Made by a program: the position numbers and the translations under genes
Notes under the pieces: model-generated
Told to the model about the DNA's origin: nothing
Database searches by the model: none
Seen by the model: only the letters and a program-made list of their open reading frames with translations
Shown here: positions 63,919-64,000 of the stretch, piece after piece
Numbering within the stretch: position 1 is the stretch's first letter
How the letters are laid out: every line of letters begins with the position of its first letter
Source: Phalacrocorax aristotelis
Taxonomy: Eukaryota; Chordata; Aves; Suliformes; Phalacrocoracidae
Assembly (NCBI RefSeq): GCF_949628215.1
Contig: NC_134276.1
Coordinates: 69,480,233 to 69,544,232 of the forward strand
Length of the DNA stretch: 64,000 bases
Direction of reading: 5' to 3'

Positions 63919-63981
63919 GCATATGAGGAGCACAACAAAAGTCAAATTGAAGCCTGAAACATTTACTTGCTTGCCCACTAA
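63919..63981. repeat. Unidentified 63-bp repeat, copy 2
   Basis: Same orientation as copy 1, 1307 bases away. The element may run past the right edge of the window. Confidence 0.65.
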
Positions 63982-64000
63982 TTAAAACCCCTGGATAATA

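Larger units (their letters stand above)
54420..64000 (-). other. NCK2: NCK2 last intron (partial)
   Basis: This is the sequence upstream of the terminal NCK2 exon, with the acceptor at 54421-54420 and a T-rich tract just upstream in the sense direction. The donor side is outside the window. No other NCK2 exon is visible: I looked for the SH3 and N-terminal SH2 segments and found none. The intron is AT-rich. It contains a 29-bp imperfect duplication (59307-59364), a 63-bp repeat present twice (62612 and 63919) and short A or T runs. Short open frames, such as one at 60312-60506 on minus, show no recognisable domain. Confidence 0.85.

Noticed and set aside
1..64000. CRISPR arrays, bacterial operons or phage elements
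   Set aside because: Codon structure, splice sites and repeat types are vertebrate. No spaced direct repeats of the CRISPR kind were seen.

Overview
The window is vertebrate, almost certainly avian, nuclear DNA. It is mostly non-coding, with no bacterial-style operons. The bird assignment rests on three things: decayed CR1-type LINE fragments, a solo LTR of a type I remember from many non-galliform bird genomes, and a coding exon of a conserved vertebrate gene.

The only gene I can name is NCK2 on the minus strand. Its terminal coding exon, at 54225-54419, encodes the C-terminal 64 residues of the SH2 domain. It is preceded by a clean splice acceptor and followed by a 3' UTR that plausibly ends at an AATAAA signal at 53323-53328. 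From 54420 to the right edge is NCK2 intron; the SH3 domains and the rest of SH2 lie beyond the window.

The left ~53 kb is intergenic as far as I can read. Recognisable items in it are: an ancient repeat piece (8770-8829), a small CpG-rich patch (9366-9545), CR1 LINE fragments (10384-10625, 14413-14540, 34985-35600; all with their sense strand on minus), a 603-bp solo LTR with a perfect 5-bp target duplication (18282-18884), a degenerate ~165-bp tandem array with telomere-like spacers (25815-27380), two further ancient repeat-like stretches (38735-38950, 41345-41460), and hairpin-forming sequence downstream of NCK2 (52651-52713). Several simple repeats are listed separately.

Two plus-strand segments look like exons of an unrecognised transcript: 10942-11087 (strong acceptor, ATG, good donor) and 36618-36806 (strong acceptor, then a 62-codon CpG-rich open frame). 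Neither matches a protein I know and both may be chance. The human neighbour downstream of NCK2 (ECRG4) was looked for by eye and not found.

Most likely points for follow-up: the telomere-motif tandem array, the two orphan exon candidates, the palindromic element downstream of NCK2, and an unidentified 63-bp repeat present twice in the NCK2 intron.
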